DNA of 64,000 bases from assembly GCA_013399895.1 (NCBI GenBank), contig VXBA01000881.1:5849897-5913896 (forward strand), read 5' to 3'. A program made the position numbers and the translations under genes. This document shows, piece by piece, positions 35,101 to 50,100 of the stretch. The notes beneath the pieces are model-generated. The model ran no database searches. It was not told the DNA's origin and saw only the letters and a program-made list of their open reading frames with translations. Positions within the stretch are counted from its first letter, which is position 1; each line of letters starts with the position of its first letter. The stretch is from Serilophus lunatus (lineage: Eukaryota > Chordata > Aves > Passeriformes > Eurylaimidae).

Positions 35101-38100
35101 CCTGTGAGGGTAGAACCTGAGCTGGCAGCAGGCAGAGCAATGCAGGAGCTCCCTCCTCATTCTGTGTTTCTCTCTGCCTCCTCTGTCCACCCAGGGAATG
35201 CCTCTAAAGGCAAATCCCACACAGGATCTGGGAGGAAATCCAGGCTGATGAAGACTGTGCAGACCATGAAGAGCTACGGGAACTACCAGAACTGCACCAT
35301 TGTGAGGCCACACATCCCTCACTCCTATGGCACCTACGTGACCCTGGCTCCCAAAGTGCTGGTGTTCCCCATCTTTGTGCAGGTGAGCTGTTACTGATGT
35401 GACCAGTGCCCAGCACAGCAGGTGGGGTCCAGGCAGCTGTGCAAGGTGGAATTTTCCCCCAGCAATATCTTCCATGGATCCCTGTCATCCTCTTCTCAAG
35501 GACTGGCTGTACTCAGCTCAGGGCTGGGGGCTGTTTCAAAGGGAATTTTGTCCTGCCCAAGTGATTATCCCTTTTTAGCTATCAAATCTGGTCCTTGGTG
35601 CTTGCTCAAGGCAGGAGCTTCTGGGCTTCAGCAACCAACTTTGTAATTGCAGATCAATATGATTCCTTCCCAGGGGTGCTTTGTGCTGTCATTATGGTGT
35701 GCAAGTGAAAGGGGTTTTACTTTAACTGGAGGCCAGCACTAAAATCATGGACAAGGATCCAGAGCAGTAATGGCTTGACAGGCAATTTTCTACCTTCCCA
35801 GTTCCATGAGATGTTTTCAGAAAACAGCCCTGAGTGTGGTGGTAGTGGCTCTAATTCCCTCCATGTCCTTCATTTTGTCCTGTGTATGGCCAGAACCCCG
35901 GGAAACCTCATCTGATCCACAGTTTTAGTATGTTGCTGATGAATCCCTTCATCTCTGAGCTGATGGGGACCTTCCCTTCCTCTGCCAGGAGCAGTGGCAC
36001 TGTCACCTCAGCTCAGACTTGTGACTTCCCTTAGGCTGAAACCATGGTCTGTGTTTCCTGTCACTGCAGCCTGAGCCAGGGGCTGTCTGGGGCCAGTGAA
36101 GGGCTGTGCTGGTGCTGGGGGAGGTGTGTGCTCACCTCCACCCTCCCCACAGGCACCTGGGTGTCCACTCACATTAACATCAGTGTGTTCACCAGCCTTG
36201 GCTGTGCATGGTTTGCCTTTTGGGAGGGACACAGCTGTCACTTCTGCCTCCTTACTCCCAAAATCTGGATTGAGGTATTTCTGCCACTTCAGGAGCTGGT
36301 GTTTTGCTTTGCACTGTCTCATAGTCCAGGCCCTGTGCAGGTCCCCTCCTGTTCCCACTGCCTGTGCTGCTCCTGAGGATGGGCCTGGGCTGGTTCTGTG
36401 GGGTTTGTTCTGCACTCAGGACACCTGAACCTCTCCTGTTCTCCAGTATTCCACACAGGAGGTCCTGGCTGGGGAACTAAGTATGGCATGGGAAGGGACA
36501 GAAATTATTAAAGTTGCTTTAATTTACTGCAAGAATAATCCATAACATCACAAATATTTGTGTCTGGGGGATGTGAGAACCTGAGGTGCCACCACTGTGG
36601 TTGTGTTTCCTGCTGAAAAACACCCGTAACCACCCCTTAACAGTCCCTGTACAGAGGCAAGGGCTGGTTGTCTTTCTACAGCTGAGGCTGATGTGGGTGT
36701 GAGTGCAAGGCTTTGTTTTCTCATGCATCAGACTTTGTGTCCCTTTGAGCCCAGTGTGGGGTGGCTTCTGCCAAAATGAGTTACAGCTTAAAGTCAAGAC
36801 AAAGTGGGTTTGGTGGGTGGAAAGTTTGTCTGGCAAACCATGCTACCAGTGGAAGGTTTGACTGTGTCTTTCATTTTCTTTTCTTTTTTTCCTTTTAAAT
36901 AGCCCCTTGATCTTTGCAACCCAGCACGGACTCTGCTTCTGTCAGAGGAGCTGCTTCTCCATGAGAGCAGGAACAGGACTACAGAGGTAAGGTCTTTATA
37001 AACCTGCTCTTCTGCAGTCTTATGTAGTAGTTTGAATCATAGAATCACAGAATGGTTTGGGTTGGAAGGGACCTTAAAGCCCATTCAGTTCCACCCCCTG
37101 CCATGGGCAGGGACACCTTCCACTATCCCAGGTTCTTCCAACCTGGCCTTGGAAACTTCCAGGGATGGGGCAGCCACAGCTTGTCTGGGTACCCTGTGCC
37201 AGGGCTTCCCCACCCTCCCAGCCAAGTATTCCTTCCCAGTATCCCAGCTGACCCTGTCCTCTGGCAGTGGGAAGCCATTCTCCCTTTTCCTGTTTCTCCA
37301 TATCCTTATCCTTGTCTCCAGCTCTCCTGGAGCCCCTTTAGGCATTGGAAGGGACATTGAGAAGGAACTGGAAGGACTCATTACACTGAGAAGAAAAATG
37401 TTTAATTGTGCAGTAATTATATTAATATGATACTTGGAAAAACTTTTAGTCAGTTTATTGTGGGATAAACTAAATATCAAGATTTTTCTGTACTAGAAAC
37501 CAACTTTTGTTCTTGTCTTCCTCTGAGCTCACAGAGAGAAAACTGCACATGGCAAATTAATGTCAGTGACAGCAGCAGAGTCAGGAGGAGGGAGGTTAAG
37601 GATATTTTGTGCCAGGTTAGAGAATCACAGGATGATGGAGTGGTTCAGGCTGGAAGGGACCACTGCTTCTGTGCCACCTCCCTGCCCAGGCAGGATCCCC
37701 TGGAGCAGTCACTCAGCATTGTGTCCAGATGGCTTTGGAATATCAGCAGGGAAGGAGCATCCACAACCTAAAACTAGAACTAGACAGAGATCTTGTTGCA
37801 GGAGTTTTCAGAAATTGAGTTCCCGAAAGAGGTCACTCCATGTCCAAATTCCTCTTTTCTTACTTCAACTTTCCTGCCATGTTATTGGAGAGCTGTTAGA
37901 AATCTGAGTGAACAAAAGAGCTTTGGTACCTGTGTCTGTGACAACTTTACCATCCAAACTGGCAGAGTTTGGATGTGTTGATCACATTTGCCGTTGGCTT
38001 CACTTGCATCCGACTGTAAAGCCTGCAAATCCCTGGAATGTGGGAGGGAGGAGGCAGCAGCTGGCAGAGCCCACTCCTGCATTGCTCACTAGTTCTAGAG

Positions 38101-41100
38101 GGAACTGCCCTACTTTTGGGGTAGTTTCAGAGAATCTCCCCACTGTACAGAGGAATTTTGGGTTGAATGTAGTTGGAGTGAACAGTGTGTCATCTTCATA
38201 AGTCTCTAAATTTTAATTCCTGGGTAACACTTTGTGAGTGGCTAATAGCAGAACCCCAGAGCCACCTCCCATCACCACCCAGTACAAACCAGTACAGGAC
38301 TGTATAAAGTGGCTCCTCTCTCTTTCTGTTTTTCAGTGTGTAATTCATCCCTTGCTTTGCCCTGAATCACTTTTTATTTTCTGCCAAAAAAATTACATGA
38401 AAGTTCATGAAAAATTACATGATTGATTAGAAAACTTGGCACTAACTTGTGAATAAACCTCTTGCCTGCCCTCTCTGTCCTGCCTTCCTGTGCTGCTCAG
38501 ATTCTGGGCACCTGCAGGATTGAGAACCAGGTGAACACCTGGTTGTGTGCTGGATAGCTTGGGAATGCTGTGGAGTTTCTCCTGGGTGGTTTGGAGGCGT
38601 TTGATTTCAGGTCAGATGTCTCAGTTGCAGCCAAATATGGAATAATTATGGATAATTAATGCTGTTTGCAGCTGGGGTGGGGGATTTCTGCATAGTGGGG
38701 AGATGGGAAACCCAGGATAAGAGTGTTTGGAGCAAAGATGCTGCTCTGTCTCCACCACAGAGACCCCTCTGTGGGCAGGATCAGAAGGTCTCAGGAAAAG
38801 AACTCTGCTTGTGATGCCCTTGGGATGAGTGTGAGGCTGGAAGAGGATTTCCCAGTTGGAGCTGGTGCCAGGAAAGGGCAGGATGCTGTATGCTGGCCAG
38901 GAGTATGAGACAGCATTTGGGAATGGTGTTGCCCTGGGGTGGTGGTGTCTGGGTGAGCCTGGCAGAGGAGTGAGGCAGGAGGGAGTGAGTAAGCAGAGTG
39001 AAAAAACAGAAGTGGTGAATGGAAACACCCCGTGGTGCTGAGCCCTGGCTGGCTAGGAGCTGGCAGGGGAGGCAGCAACAGCAGGACATCATCCACGGCC
39101 CTTGGGAAGGGCTCTCTCCTGCCTCAGGGTGTGGCAGGGCCATGGCAGGCTTGGTGGAACTTCAAGAAATCAGTGCAGGTCTCTCTGGAAAGCCAGACTT
39201 CCCTTCTCCAGCAGAGCAGGGAGGTCAGCTTTGGTCCTGATGGGCTGTGAAGGGGACAACCTGAACTTCTGGAGCCAGAACCTCCTAAAATGGCCTGGAC
39301 GCAATAGAATTTTCCCTGGTGCAGAAGGGCTCTGACTTCTCTCTTTGCTGCACTTGAGTTCTTTACCTCTCCAGCCTTTTCTGCTGCCTGGACAGAGGCT
39401 ATTTTATTTCCAACTGGTCCTTTCTTTCTTGTTCCATCTGGTTTTCCATTTTCCTATTGCTCTTCCCACCCTCTTTCAAGCTGGACCACTGCTCTTGCGG
39501 TTTGCAGGACTGCTGTCTTTCTTATTAATCTCTTTTGACTGAGTGGCTCAAGAGAGGAGGGCCTGGGTGCAGAGGCTTGAGGCAGAGTTCCTGCTTGTTT
39601 CTTTTTTTTCCCAAAACCCCAGAATCTTCTCCCTATGGCAGTTTCCACACCAGGCACTGCATCTTTCACTGAGCAAACTCTCTCCTATCTCCTGAAGGAG
39701 TCAATCTATCTCTCTGGAGGCTTGCCAGGGTCTGTCCTTTCCCTGACCTTACCTCTGGGGCAATCCTTATTCAGGCCTTAATCACATCCTGTCTAGACTT
39801 TGTTGCAATTCCCGCTTTTATGATCTCCTGAAATCCCTCCAACCCGTGAAGTGCCAGAGGAACCAGCGTGGTGCCGGCGATGGCGCACGAGGTGTCTGAC
39901 GTGGGCTTCGGTCTCATCAATCCATCTCCAATGGAGGCCTGGAGGCTCCTTTCCAAAGCCCTGAGGTGCCTGCACAGTGTGGGCCCTGCTCACCCCATTC
40001 TCAGCTCTCCTTCTCACCATCCTGACACATCAGGATGGGCCCCCCTTGAGTTCTGAGACCTGCAGCTCTGCAGAGCCTGGAGGACATGGAACAGCACACC
40101 AAGGCAGGAGTATCCCCTCTCTCTCACTCTGTATCTCTCTTTCTCTGTCTGTATGTCTGTCTCTCAAGTCCTGCACTGCAAGTTTCCAGCACTCCTGGGA
40201 CAGGGTTGTCACCCAGGACAAGTTGTCAACTCTCTCTTTTGAGGGTGACTGAGCTTGGCCAACACAGTGGCTTGACCCAAGTCATACTCCCTGGCACAGA
40301 TGTTTCAAGCTTATTTTCAGTCTTTTTTAGACACTTTCTTTTTGGTGAGAATATCAGAAACCTGCAGTTACCTGCTCTCTCCCCCACACTAGTCACACTT
40401 ACTCTGTCCTTTCTTCACTACCTCTTAATATCCTCCTCTTCCTCATTTTTTGCACCATTTCTCAGTGTCTGTGTGTAGGTGTGTGACCCCTTGGGGTTTT
40501 CAGTACCTTCTCTCCCCTGATGTTCATGTTTCAGACAAGGCAAGGTGAGGGTGAAGGTTGGCAGCTAAAGCCTTCACCATGGATCTCCTTTTGGCAAGTG
40601 TGGTGGTTTATCTTTCTCAAAGCCTGACTGAGTGTTTCAGCTCCTTCCTGAGTGTGTGAATTCCATGCTGATCATCTTGGCAGAAAAAAATGTGTGGATC
40701 AATAAAAGAGGGAAAATGCATTGTGGGCTAAAAGGCTGTTGAGAAGTTCTTCCCCCAGAGGGTGGTTGGGCACTGCCCAGGCTCCCCAGGGTTTGGTCAC
40801 GGCCCCAAGGCTGCCAGAGCTCCAGGAGGGTTTGGACAACAGGGACAGGGTGGGATTGTTGGGGTGTCTGTGCAGGGAGAGGAGCTGGTCTGGATGATCC
40901 TGGTGGGTCCCTCCCAACTCAGGGTGTTCCATGATTCCACAATTCTGTAAGTCTTGGAGAACATACAATTAATATGATACATCCAGAAGGAAAAATCCAG
41001 GAGCAAAGGAACAGGTCATGCTTAGAGAGTTAGTGCTGTAGCATGGAAAGCAGTGACTGAAAGGCTTTGATGTGTCACTGGAGGGTGGAAAAGTTCGTGC

Positions 41101-44100
41101 CCATCTCCAAAGTGCCATCCTGGGTATGTGCACCCACAAAACTGTTAACCTGGAAGCCTCTGATCAGGAGTGACTGGGTGATACCACTCTTGTTGTGGGG
41201 GCTGTGCCTCTCTTGGTTTGGATGAGTTCAGCAGTGGTGTGTGCTTTATAAAGGATGATGAGGATTTGGATGGTCTCACAAGGCACCTACAAGGATAAAA
41301 CAACAGCTGAAAAAATGAGCAAGATTTATCCATTTAGTTCAGGTGAACTAATGGGGACACATGAACTCTGCAGATACACCACTCATACTGGTAGCTTGGA
41401 ATTCCTCTTTTGGAGTTGGACACAATTTTCCTGGATGCAGGACTGAAACAGAAAGTGTGTGTGGCTCAGTCCAAGGGGAGGATCTTGGTCAGTCCTGGGG
41501 TCAATACCTGTCCCAGGATCTCCCCACCAGGGATACAGGGTTACTTTGTCCAGCTGCAGCAGCAATCTCTGGCCAGGTGAGATGCAGGTGATCCATCACC
41601 ATCTTCTTCTTTGGCATCTGGCAGCTCGATCATAGAAACTCTGCTTCTGCTTCCTCAGCTCCCTGTTCTGCTGGGCACTGCTGTGAGACTGTGGCAAGAG
41701 AGGGAGAGGGATGGCTTGGAAAGAATCCACTGGCTCAGACTTTTCCTGCCAAACAAGTAGGCAGGGATCTCTAATCCCTTTTTCCAGTGTTCCTGCCAAT
41801 GTCCTGTTCCAGGTGTGATGTGTGACCTTCTCCCAGGTGTAACCCAGGTGCTGGGGGATCTCTGTGCATGGATGAGCAGGAGAGGATGGGGTTAAGAAGG
41901 GAGTTAACTATTCTTAACCTGGAATGTGACAGTACTTTGGCTTTGAGGCTTCATTTCTGGGCACCTTTTCATAGCGATTGTGTTGCCATATTTCGCTTTT
42001 CAAGGTGTGGTGTTGGCTCCCTCCTGCCCAGGGCAGAGCTCTGTGGCAGTCCTAGGGTTATCTCCTGTTCTCCTTTCAGTTCTACTCTTCCTCTTGCCTT
42101 TCAGTTTCTCTTGATTTCCTTCAGGAAGCAATTTAAATGTGTCCCTGCTTCCTGTAACAGAGTTATGTTCTGTAGTTGGTCAGATGTCTCAGCAGAAGAG
42201 TCTTTGCTGTTTGCTGTGGTGCTGAGCACACCCAGATAAACAGTGTGGAGACATCAGAGCCAGCCTCTACAATTTCCCACCCCTGTAAAATCTATTCACA
42301 TCCCCCCAAAGGTGTGTGTGACAATCTCCATGTGGCCTTGATCACTCCAGCACTAACAAAGGGGTGCCCATCTCTGCCTTCAGAGAGTCCTTCCATCATC
42401 TCAGCTGTTGGATTTCTGATTTTGGGGCAGGAAATTAGTTTGGGGAGATACACAAAGCTACTCTGCATCTCCAAGGAGCAACTCTGATGGGTTCTGTGTC
42501 TTGCCTGGGTGAACTCAGACGTCATGGTTCTTGTTTGTTTACTCTTTGCTTTCATGACCTCTGTGATTTTTCAGGGTAGATATTGGATTTGTTTGCCAAG
42601 AGGTGTTAGAGACAAGTTGCAGCTTGTGATGGCAACCCAGGGTGAGCTCCCTGTTTCTCCCTCCAGCCTCCCCCTTTTATCCCTGCTGCTCCAGGGTCAT
42701 CCATGAGTGGTTTTTCCTGTGCTCAGCCCTCAAGTGGGCTCCATGTCCAGCTCCCACCTCTCTGAGCAGCATCTGCTGGAACCCTGGGCTGGCTCTTGCT
42801 CTGTGGTTGGAAGCGACACTCCTTTTTCCTCCAGCATCTTGGAGGAGCAGAGGGACCTCTATAAACCATTTTGTGTGGAACTGCTCTAAGATCCAGTGTT
42901 TTCCTGGAAGCAACATCTAATAGATATGTTCTTACATAACCCATACTGTGCTTTTATCTTTTACATCCTGAATTCTATCTGTCCCATCTTTCCATAAAAG
43001 CCCAATGTCACCTATAAACACTATTCATATAATTCTGTTTTCAAGATTCCCTCTTGAAACCTGCTTGGTTTTGAAGTGATTTTACTTTTCCTGCTGACCC
43101 TCATCTTTTTTCTAAATTTTAAACTTCCATATGTAGTAAGTCTTCAGTTTCTTTCCTTCGTTTCCAGTGTAGCCACCTTCTGATCATGGTTTTATCTCTT
43201 TCACTTTGGATTGCTATTCTCAAAATCCCTGAAAATACCTTCTTTGGGTCTGAGGGACCTGCAATGGCACCAGATATGTCCCAGAAAATTTACCTTTTGG
43301 TAAAAGGTGGGCATGGGGTGATGGTTATAGTGCAGTTTGTACTTGGTTATTCCTTGTATTAATAAGAAGGGCAGAGGAATGAAGAGGGTGGATGTGGGCA
43401 CTAGGCCAGCAGTGTGTTGAGAGCAGAGGAAGGGATTTTCCAAATAGCACAGAGAAGAACAGCCCCTCCCTGGTTTAATTGTTAATTAAAGCTCCACCAG
43501 TAGCTTTGTGCTTATTGAGAATCCCTCAAAAACGAATTTGTGCTGCAAGGAGAAGTCTTGTGGCAAGGGCTTGGTTTGGGATTCAGAGCCAGATGCTGCT
43601 GCCCTGCCGTGGGACTCACCACCATGTGATAAGTGTTTCCCAATTTGTCCTCCTTGGGATGTGTATCCATCAGCTGCTGTCCCTGTCACACTGACTCAGT
43701 CCCTGTCAGGAGCAGAGTCCCCTCTCCCAGGGGAATTCAGTGGAGGCAGCAGTGGTTGCTTCCCACAGCCCCTGGGATATTCTGGGGTGCCTTCTGCTTC
43801 TGCAAAAGGGTGGCTAAAAGGCCAAAACCCCTTCATTGCTGTGGCTTAGTGTTGCAAAGCAGCTTTCCTTTGCTGTGGGAAGTTTTGGGGTCACCTCAAA
43901 GTGCTCATGCTCTGTGTCCTGTGCTGGGTACAGTGTGTGGTTGGGCAGTGGGTCTGGCACCCAGTGTGCCCGCTATGCCAGACACTGTGCCCAGTGCCAC
44001 ACTGCAGCCACTTCCTGGCATCTCTGGTGTCCAGGGACAGGCCCCAGGGTGTGGCTGGAGATGTGTCAGGGGAGTTTAGGTTGGATCTGAGGCAAAGTTT

Positions 44101-47100
44101 CTTCCCCCAGAGGGTGGTTGGGCACTGCCCAGGCTCCCCAGGGTTTGGTCACGGCCCCAAGGCTGCCAGAGCTCCAGGAGGGTTTGGACAGCAGGGACAG
44201 GGTGGGATTGTTGGGGTTCTGTGCAGGGCCAGGAGTTGTACTGGATGATCCTTGGGTGTCCCTTCCAACTCAGGATACTCTGTGGTTTTTTGGTCTTCTG
44301 AGGTTTTCTGTGTGCCCCCAGCTCCTTCTGGAGGGCAGGACAGACTCACAGTGCACCAGGCTGCTCAGCCCAGGAGGCTCCTGGGCCAAGGAACCCCAGT
44401 ACAGTGGAGAAGCTTGTTCTTATATTAAAGACCACATTAATCTGGACTGATGGAACTGGGGACCTCAGGCAAGAGCCAGAGCACAATAAAATCCACCTTT
44501 CCCACTGGTCTGGAGTAGCTCCCAGCTCCTGGGACAGTTGTCACTGGCACAGCTCTGGGCACACACTTGGGGCAGTGCTTCCTTTCCACCCACTGATGTT
44601 GTTCAGAGGTGTCAGGTTTGTTCCCTGCAGCTGCTCACATGGGTCCTGCTTTTGTAAAGCCAAACTATGTTTTCTCACAGAGAACAGTGAGAAGCTCCTT
44701 CCTGGGTGTGTTCAGGGTGATCAAATTTGCTTTTAGGCTGGAACTTCTACGGTCTGCTGGCAACTTATTCCCTCCTCCTGCTCTGATTTCTAATTTATGT
44801 AAGTGGGAAGTGACAGAGGGAGCAGAGAGGGTGTGTTTATGTGGTGTTAAACTATCGGGTAGGCTTCTCTCTCCTGTCACAGGACTCCACAAGCCTCGGT
44901 AAGTGGCTGCCAAGTTGGGGGAGCCTCACCTGAAGCTTGCTGGGAGCACCCCGAGGGGTGCAGCAGCAACCAACCCTTTGGCAAGGGGTGCCTGTGCTGC
45001 CTGGTGTGTCTCCCCAGGGAGAAGGACATTTTCGGGACACTGTCTCAGTGCCAGGAGATGAATTCCTTACAGCTGCTCTTGTGCTTCCAGGTGACTCTCT
45101 TTGTCTACTCCGACCTGCTGCTCTTTACCAAGGAGGATGAGCCTGGGCGCTGCAACGTGCTGAGGAACCCTCTGTACCTGCACAGTGTCAAGCTCCAGGA
45201 GGGTGAGTGTCTGCAGCACAACTGGAGCTGTTTTGGGAATTTTCTGCCTCCCAGCTATAAAGCTTTTTGATAGCACCCACTATCCCACTGCTTCCAGTGT
45301 GTAATGGTGTCATCCACTTGGTGCTTCCAGACCATGCTTCCATGGGATGCAGGGCCAGCATCACCTTTGCTGTGCCTGTATTTACCCAATCCCTGTGAGC
45401 TCTGTCTCCAGGGATACCTCAGGGACACTCAGCCCCATTTCCAAGGCTTTTTGGGTGCATGTCTCAGGATTTTGGCCTGGGGGTTCTGGTGGTGCTGAGC
45501 TGTTCCCCTTGCTGGTGTCAGTCTGTCTCCTGTGGGGGCTGACTGAGGCTGGGAAAGGGAAGTGTAGGTTTGAGGTTTCCCCTGTGGTGCCTTGAGGGAG
45601 TTCAGAGATAGCTCCAAGGGTGACTGGCTGAGCCCTGCTGACCTTTACTTTGCTACTTCTCCCTTCAGCCTCCCACAGTTTCCCCATGCATCCATCCCCC
45701 TGCACACCCCCATGAGGGGAAAGAACAAACTCTGCCCTCAGAATAGGGCTGAGGATCTTGCCCCAGCTCTCTCCACCTTGGCTGAGCTTTCCTTTCCAAC
45801 CAAGGCCTTGGAGAGGGCTCCTAGGGCAGGGAGTGACTCAAAATCAACTTCAAGTTGAAGTGCTGGAGTTGTACAGAAGATGTCCTTTAGCTACTGTGGG
45901 TCAAAAGAGGAAGGAATGAATTGCTCTACCACATCCTACTTGCTACAGTGGAGCCACCTCTTGGCCCTGGGCCCAGTCTTACCTTGTTCCGTCTGTGGCA
46001 TGGTTGCTTTTTGGATATAGGCTTCTTTTATGTACAGTTGCCTCTGTCAGTGTGGGACTGGTGCCCCAGTTCCTCCTCCAGTTGAGGCAGTAGGGGTCAT
46101 TGGATTGGGACCCCACGTGGTAAATTGGAATTAGATATAAGGAAAAACTTTCCTGTGATGAGGTTGGTCATATACTGAGTTGCCCAGAGAGGCTGTGGGA
46201 TCTCCACCCTAGAGGTGTTCAGGATTCAACTGGACACAGCCCTGAGTGCCCTGATTTGGTGCTTTGGGCAGGGGATTGGACTCCAGAGCCCACTAGAGAG
46301 GCCCCTTCCAACCCGAATTACTCTGGAATTGATGAGCTGATATCTTTAAGTAATCCCATGGTCCTGACCAAAAGGGATTAATCCAGGTCTGGGTTGCTTC
46401 TCCAGAGGGATTTTTTTCTGGATGAATTTTGCCACTTCCCAAGACTTTTCCTGTCTGAGCCATGAGCCCTGTGGATGAGTTGTGTCTTTCCACGTGCCCC
46501 ATGTTCTGGGCCTCAGTGCTGGGCATCTGCAGTGCTGTGCTGGACACCACAGGCTGCCTGTCAGTTGTTATTTCTCATTTCCTACACGTTTCTGCTTCCA
46601 GATGAGTTCCCTGGCCTATTTGGTGGGAGGTGGAATCACAGGGAGGGAGTTGAGGCACCACAGTGTGAGCCATTGAGAAAAGCCATTGAAGCCTCCCTGG
46701 GGTTTGTAGAGTGTGTTCTTAGCACTGCTTATTTCTAAGAAAGGGACAAAAGAAATTGTTCTTTGTTGAAGTGCTTGTGGTCAGTGTCTGTTCCCTGTGT
46801 GTGCTGCCCCTGGCTGCTCCCAAAGGCTGGGGAATAACTCTGCTCTTGTTCATCTGCTTGGAGAACTTGGCTTCCCTGGTGCCGGTCCTGACTCTGCACA
46901 CCAAGGTCTGTTTGCAGCTCAGCACAGGAATGTGCCTCCTCACCTCGGGCACGTTGGATTTTGGGAGCAGTTTTCTGCCACTTATTTCCTCACTGCAATA
47001 ATAACTTGGCTGCATCATGGCTGGGATATCTTCACAGACTTCTCCAAAGGGGATGTCAGTCCCTACAACACCAAACTGCTCCCCGTATTCCATGAATCCA

Positions 47101-50100
47101 GTCCAGCTGATGTTCAGGCAGCTCAAACCCTCCTGGTTTGGGCAGGGCTGCTTCGAAGGCGGGTGGAAAGAGCGAGAAGTTGTCTGTCCCTTTTGGCAGG
47201 GATTTTCTGTTGGGCTCCTGAACGGCACATGAATAGGAACAGGCAATTGCTGCGCACAACAATTGAGACATCTCCGGTGCAATGAGGACCATTGTGATGT
47301 TTCCTGTCCCTGCGATCGCTGCGCTGTGTGAAAGCAAATCAGGCTGATCTGCTTTACAATGCACTGTCTTCCTGCTTTAGAAGCCCTGCACGGCTGATGA
47401 GCACCACGCCAGCCAAGCTTTCCAGTGAGACAGGACTGGCTTCCTCACCAGATACTGTGGGAATTTCCATGTGCTGCGTCCCTGGGATCCTGCTCCCTCC
47501 GGGTGGGTGTGCTCAGCTTTGGGACAGAGAGGAGCCGTTTGCAGCTGGATGAGCACTCCCATTTCCAGCCAGGATCCTGAAAACAAGGACTTCTCATGTG
47601 CTGCTTCGCTGTCCTTGACATCCCAACCTTACAGCTCCAAGACAGAGGTCAGGAGAGTGGTTTATGGGCCTTCTGTTCTCTCATGGCTTCTCCCTGCTGG
47701 CCTAGGAATGCTGGGAAGAATCCAGGGTTTGTACCCTGCCACACTTCCCCACGGATATGTCCCTTCTTGGCAGCCAGGTGTGGATGTGCTCCCTCTCTTC
47801 CCCCCAGCGCCCTGCCCTGGGTGCTGGACACAGTCCTGTCCTTGCTGAGCAGATGTGGGAATTTGGGAATCAGGGTGCCTGGCGTCCCCATGGGACCCTG
47901 GGCCCTTCATGGAGGATGTGCAAAGGAGTAGCATTATCTTTCTCCACCTTTTTGACCCAAGCTCAGGCATACACCACCCAAATCCTGGGTGTTTTTCATG
48001 GGCTGTACAGGGAAATGGCAGAGCCAGGGCAGTGCTGGGAGCTGTATAAGCCAGTGTGGGTGTGAAAGAGGAGGCTGAGCTGAGAGGGGACGTGTCCCCA
48101 CAGAGCTCACACCCTCCTCTTGGTGCTGAACACGCCCAAGGGATGGTTCATGCTCCTCTGGAAGCCAAACCAGTCCCCACCACAGCACAGCAGGAAGAAA
48201 CGGAAATATCAAGTGAGTTTTTTTTTTTTAAATCCTGCTTGTTTCCTTTTAGCTTTTCCCTGAATTTAGCTGAGGGAATACACTGTGCTGCTGTCACAAA
48301 AGATGTGGGGAGCAGAGCCCTGGATCAGCCCCTGGGGCGAGGTTGTGCCTCTCCCTGTGTGTCTCTGTGCAGGAGAGCACATCCCACAGCTCCGGGGCAC
48401 ATCAGGATCTGGTGCTCCATCCTGGCCCTCCGGAGACTTGAAAACGATCCTGTGGAAGGAATCCTGGCAAACCTGGTTTGTGGTGAAATCTGCCCTTCCT
48501 GGCTCTGCCATCACCCTCCAGCCTCGCTGGGGATCGGCCCTGGCTCCAGCCCGGCTCCTGGGCTGGGCAGAGTGTCTCCTGCCTCCCGTTTGTTTTCCCT
48601 AAAGGCAGCTACTGGTGGAAATGGGATTGAAGCTGTTCCTTTGTACAGGCTGCCTCCCTGCTCTGTGTGTCCTGCAGGCACTGCTTGGCCATGTGTAATA
48701 TTGGGTCTTGGAGGGACAGGAGCTTCTGGCTATGGAGCTTCCTGGTGCCAAGACTCACAGCTCAACGGAGAGGAATTTGGAAGGAAACTTAATTTTGATG
48801 GTATTGGACCTTGTCAGCATCAGAAAGAATCAATAGAAGCCCAAGAGAAGTGGAGTTGTCCCCTGGGCACCTTTCTTGTTCCACACATCAGCCAGGAAAA
48901 CACAGATCAAGCTCCTGAGGGAATGTTCCTGGGATGTTTTGGTCTTCTGTAATCTGCCTTGCAAGGCATCCTGGAGAGCTTTGGTCCTGGTGCAGAGGGG
49001 AGCAGAGCCCAGCTGAGAAGTTGGGATATTGTACTGCTGACCACTTGGGAAGTAAGAGGAGCAGAAGGGGATGGGGGACTCGTGGTGTGGCAGCAGCAGG
49101 TTTGGATTCTGCCTCCAAACCCTCCTGTGAGGGGAAGAGCACTGGCTGAGGGGCTCCCATCAGAGGCTTTGGCTTAGCAAGGAAAATACTCCCTGCTGGT
49201 CCTGCTGGGATTTATGGAGGAGGGTGCTGGGAGAGCTTGGGCACTGCCATGGGGAATGGTGAATGGTTTTTCTGTGGTGCAGGGCTCAGACACGAGTTCC
49301 CAGCCAGGCCTGTGCTGTCAGGGTCCAACACTGCTCCCCTTCTGGAAGTGGTGACTTGGAGGGGCAGCCCTGGGCCAGGCTCCTTCCCTGATCCTCACCC
49401 TCCCCAGGAGGGAGCACAGTGGAGGTTTTGGGAAAACACAGGGGCTCCTCACCCACAGCACTGCCCTGCATGGTGCTGGCCTCCAGCAGCTGCTGTGACA
49501 CGGTGTCCTGGTGTCCCCATACTGATCTTCCAGCCCATATCCTGCAACGTGCATTAAAAGTGAAGCTGCAGTGGAGACAGACGTGCAACTCTCCAAAGGG
49601 CAGCTGGAAGAGACCAGCAAAGGGCTCCAGACCACTGGGTTTCACGTGGAAGTGACTCAAGAGGTCTCTGAGTCCCTCAATGGGTCACAGCTCTTATCTT
49701 GACATTTGGGCTGCTGCCTGCAGCAGAAGAATTGCCTTCCTCTGGGGATCAGGGTGTTTCCAGCACTGTGCAGAGCCTGTTCCCACTGAGTGCAGCTCAG
49801 GCTGTTGAAATGAAGCAGAGCTTGTGCTGAGACTGCTTTCAATGGGATCTGCAGCCGTGCCCAGGCTGCAGCTCTGATCTCATGGCACAGATAATACGCT
49901 CATTAAGGGCATTAGGAAAGCAGCAGCCTCACGGTGCTGGATGCTGCCAAGGGCAGAGCTGGTGCAGGGCAGGATGGTCTGAAGGAGCAAACCAGCTCCT
50001 AGAGATGGGATGTCCTGGTTTGGAGCTGAGGTGACCCTGGCTCAGCTTTGTGTCCTCCCAAATGATGTATGCCAGGAGCTGACTTCCCTCGGGACTGGGG

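Noticed and set aside
39770..39850. Reverse transcriptase remnant
   Set aside because: Only a few residues resemble the C-terminal part of non-LTR enzymes and a frameshift is needed; not enough to call.
46719..47282. 187-codon reverse open frame
   Set aside because: No recognisable domain or exon signals; overlaps the CpG-containing block, which explains the lack of stops only in part.
48056..48952. 298-codon forward open frame
   Set aside because: It has no family resemblance, crosses an intron of RGS3, contains a poly-T-encoded Phe run, and lacks any splice or start context. Likely chance in GC-rich DNA.
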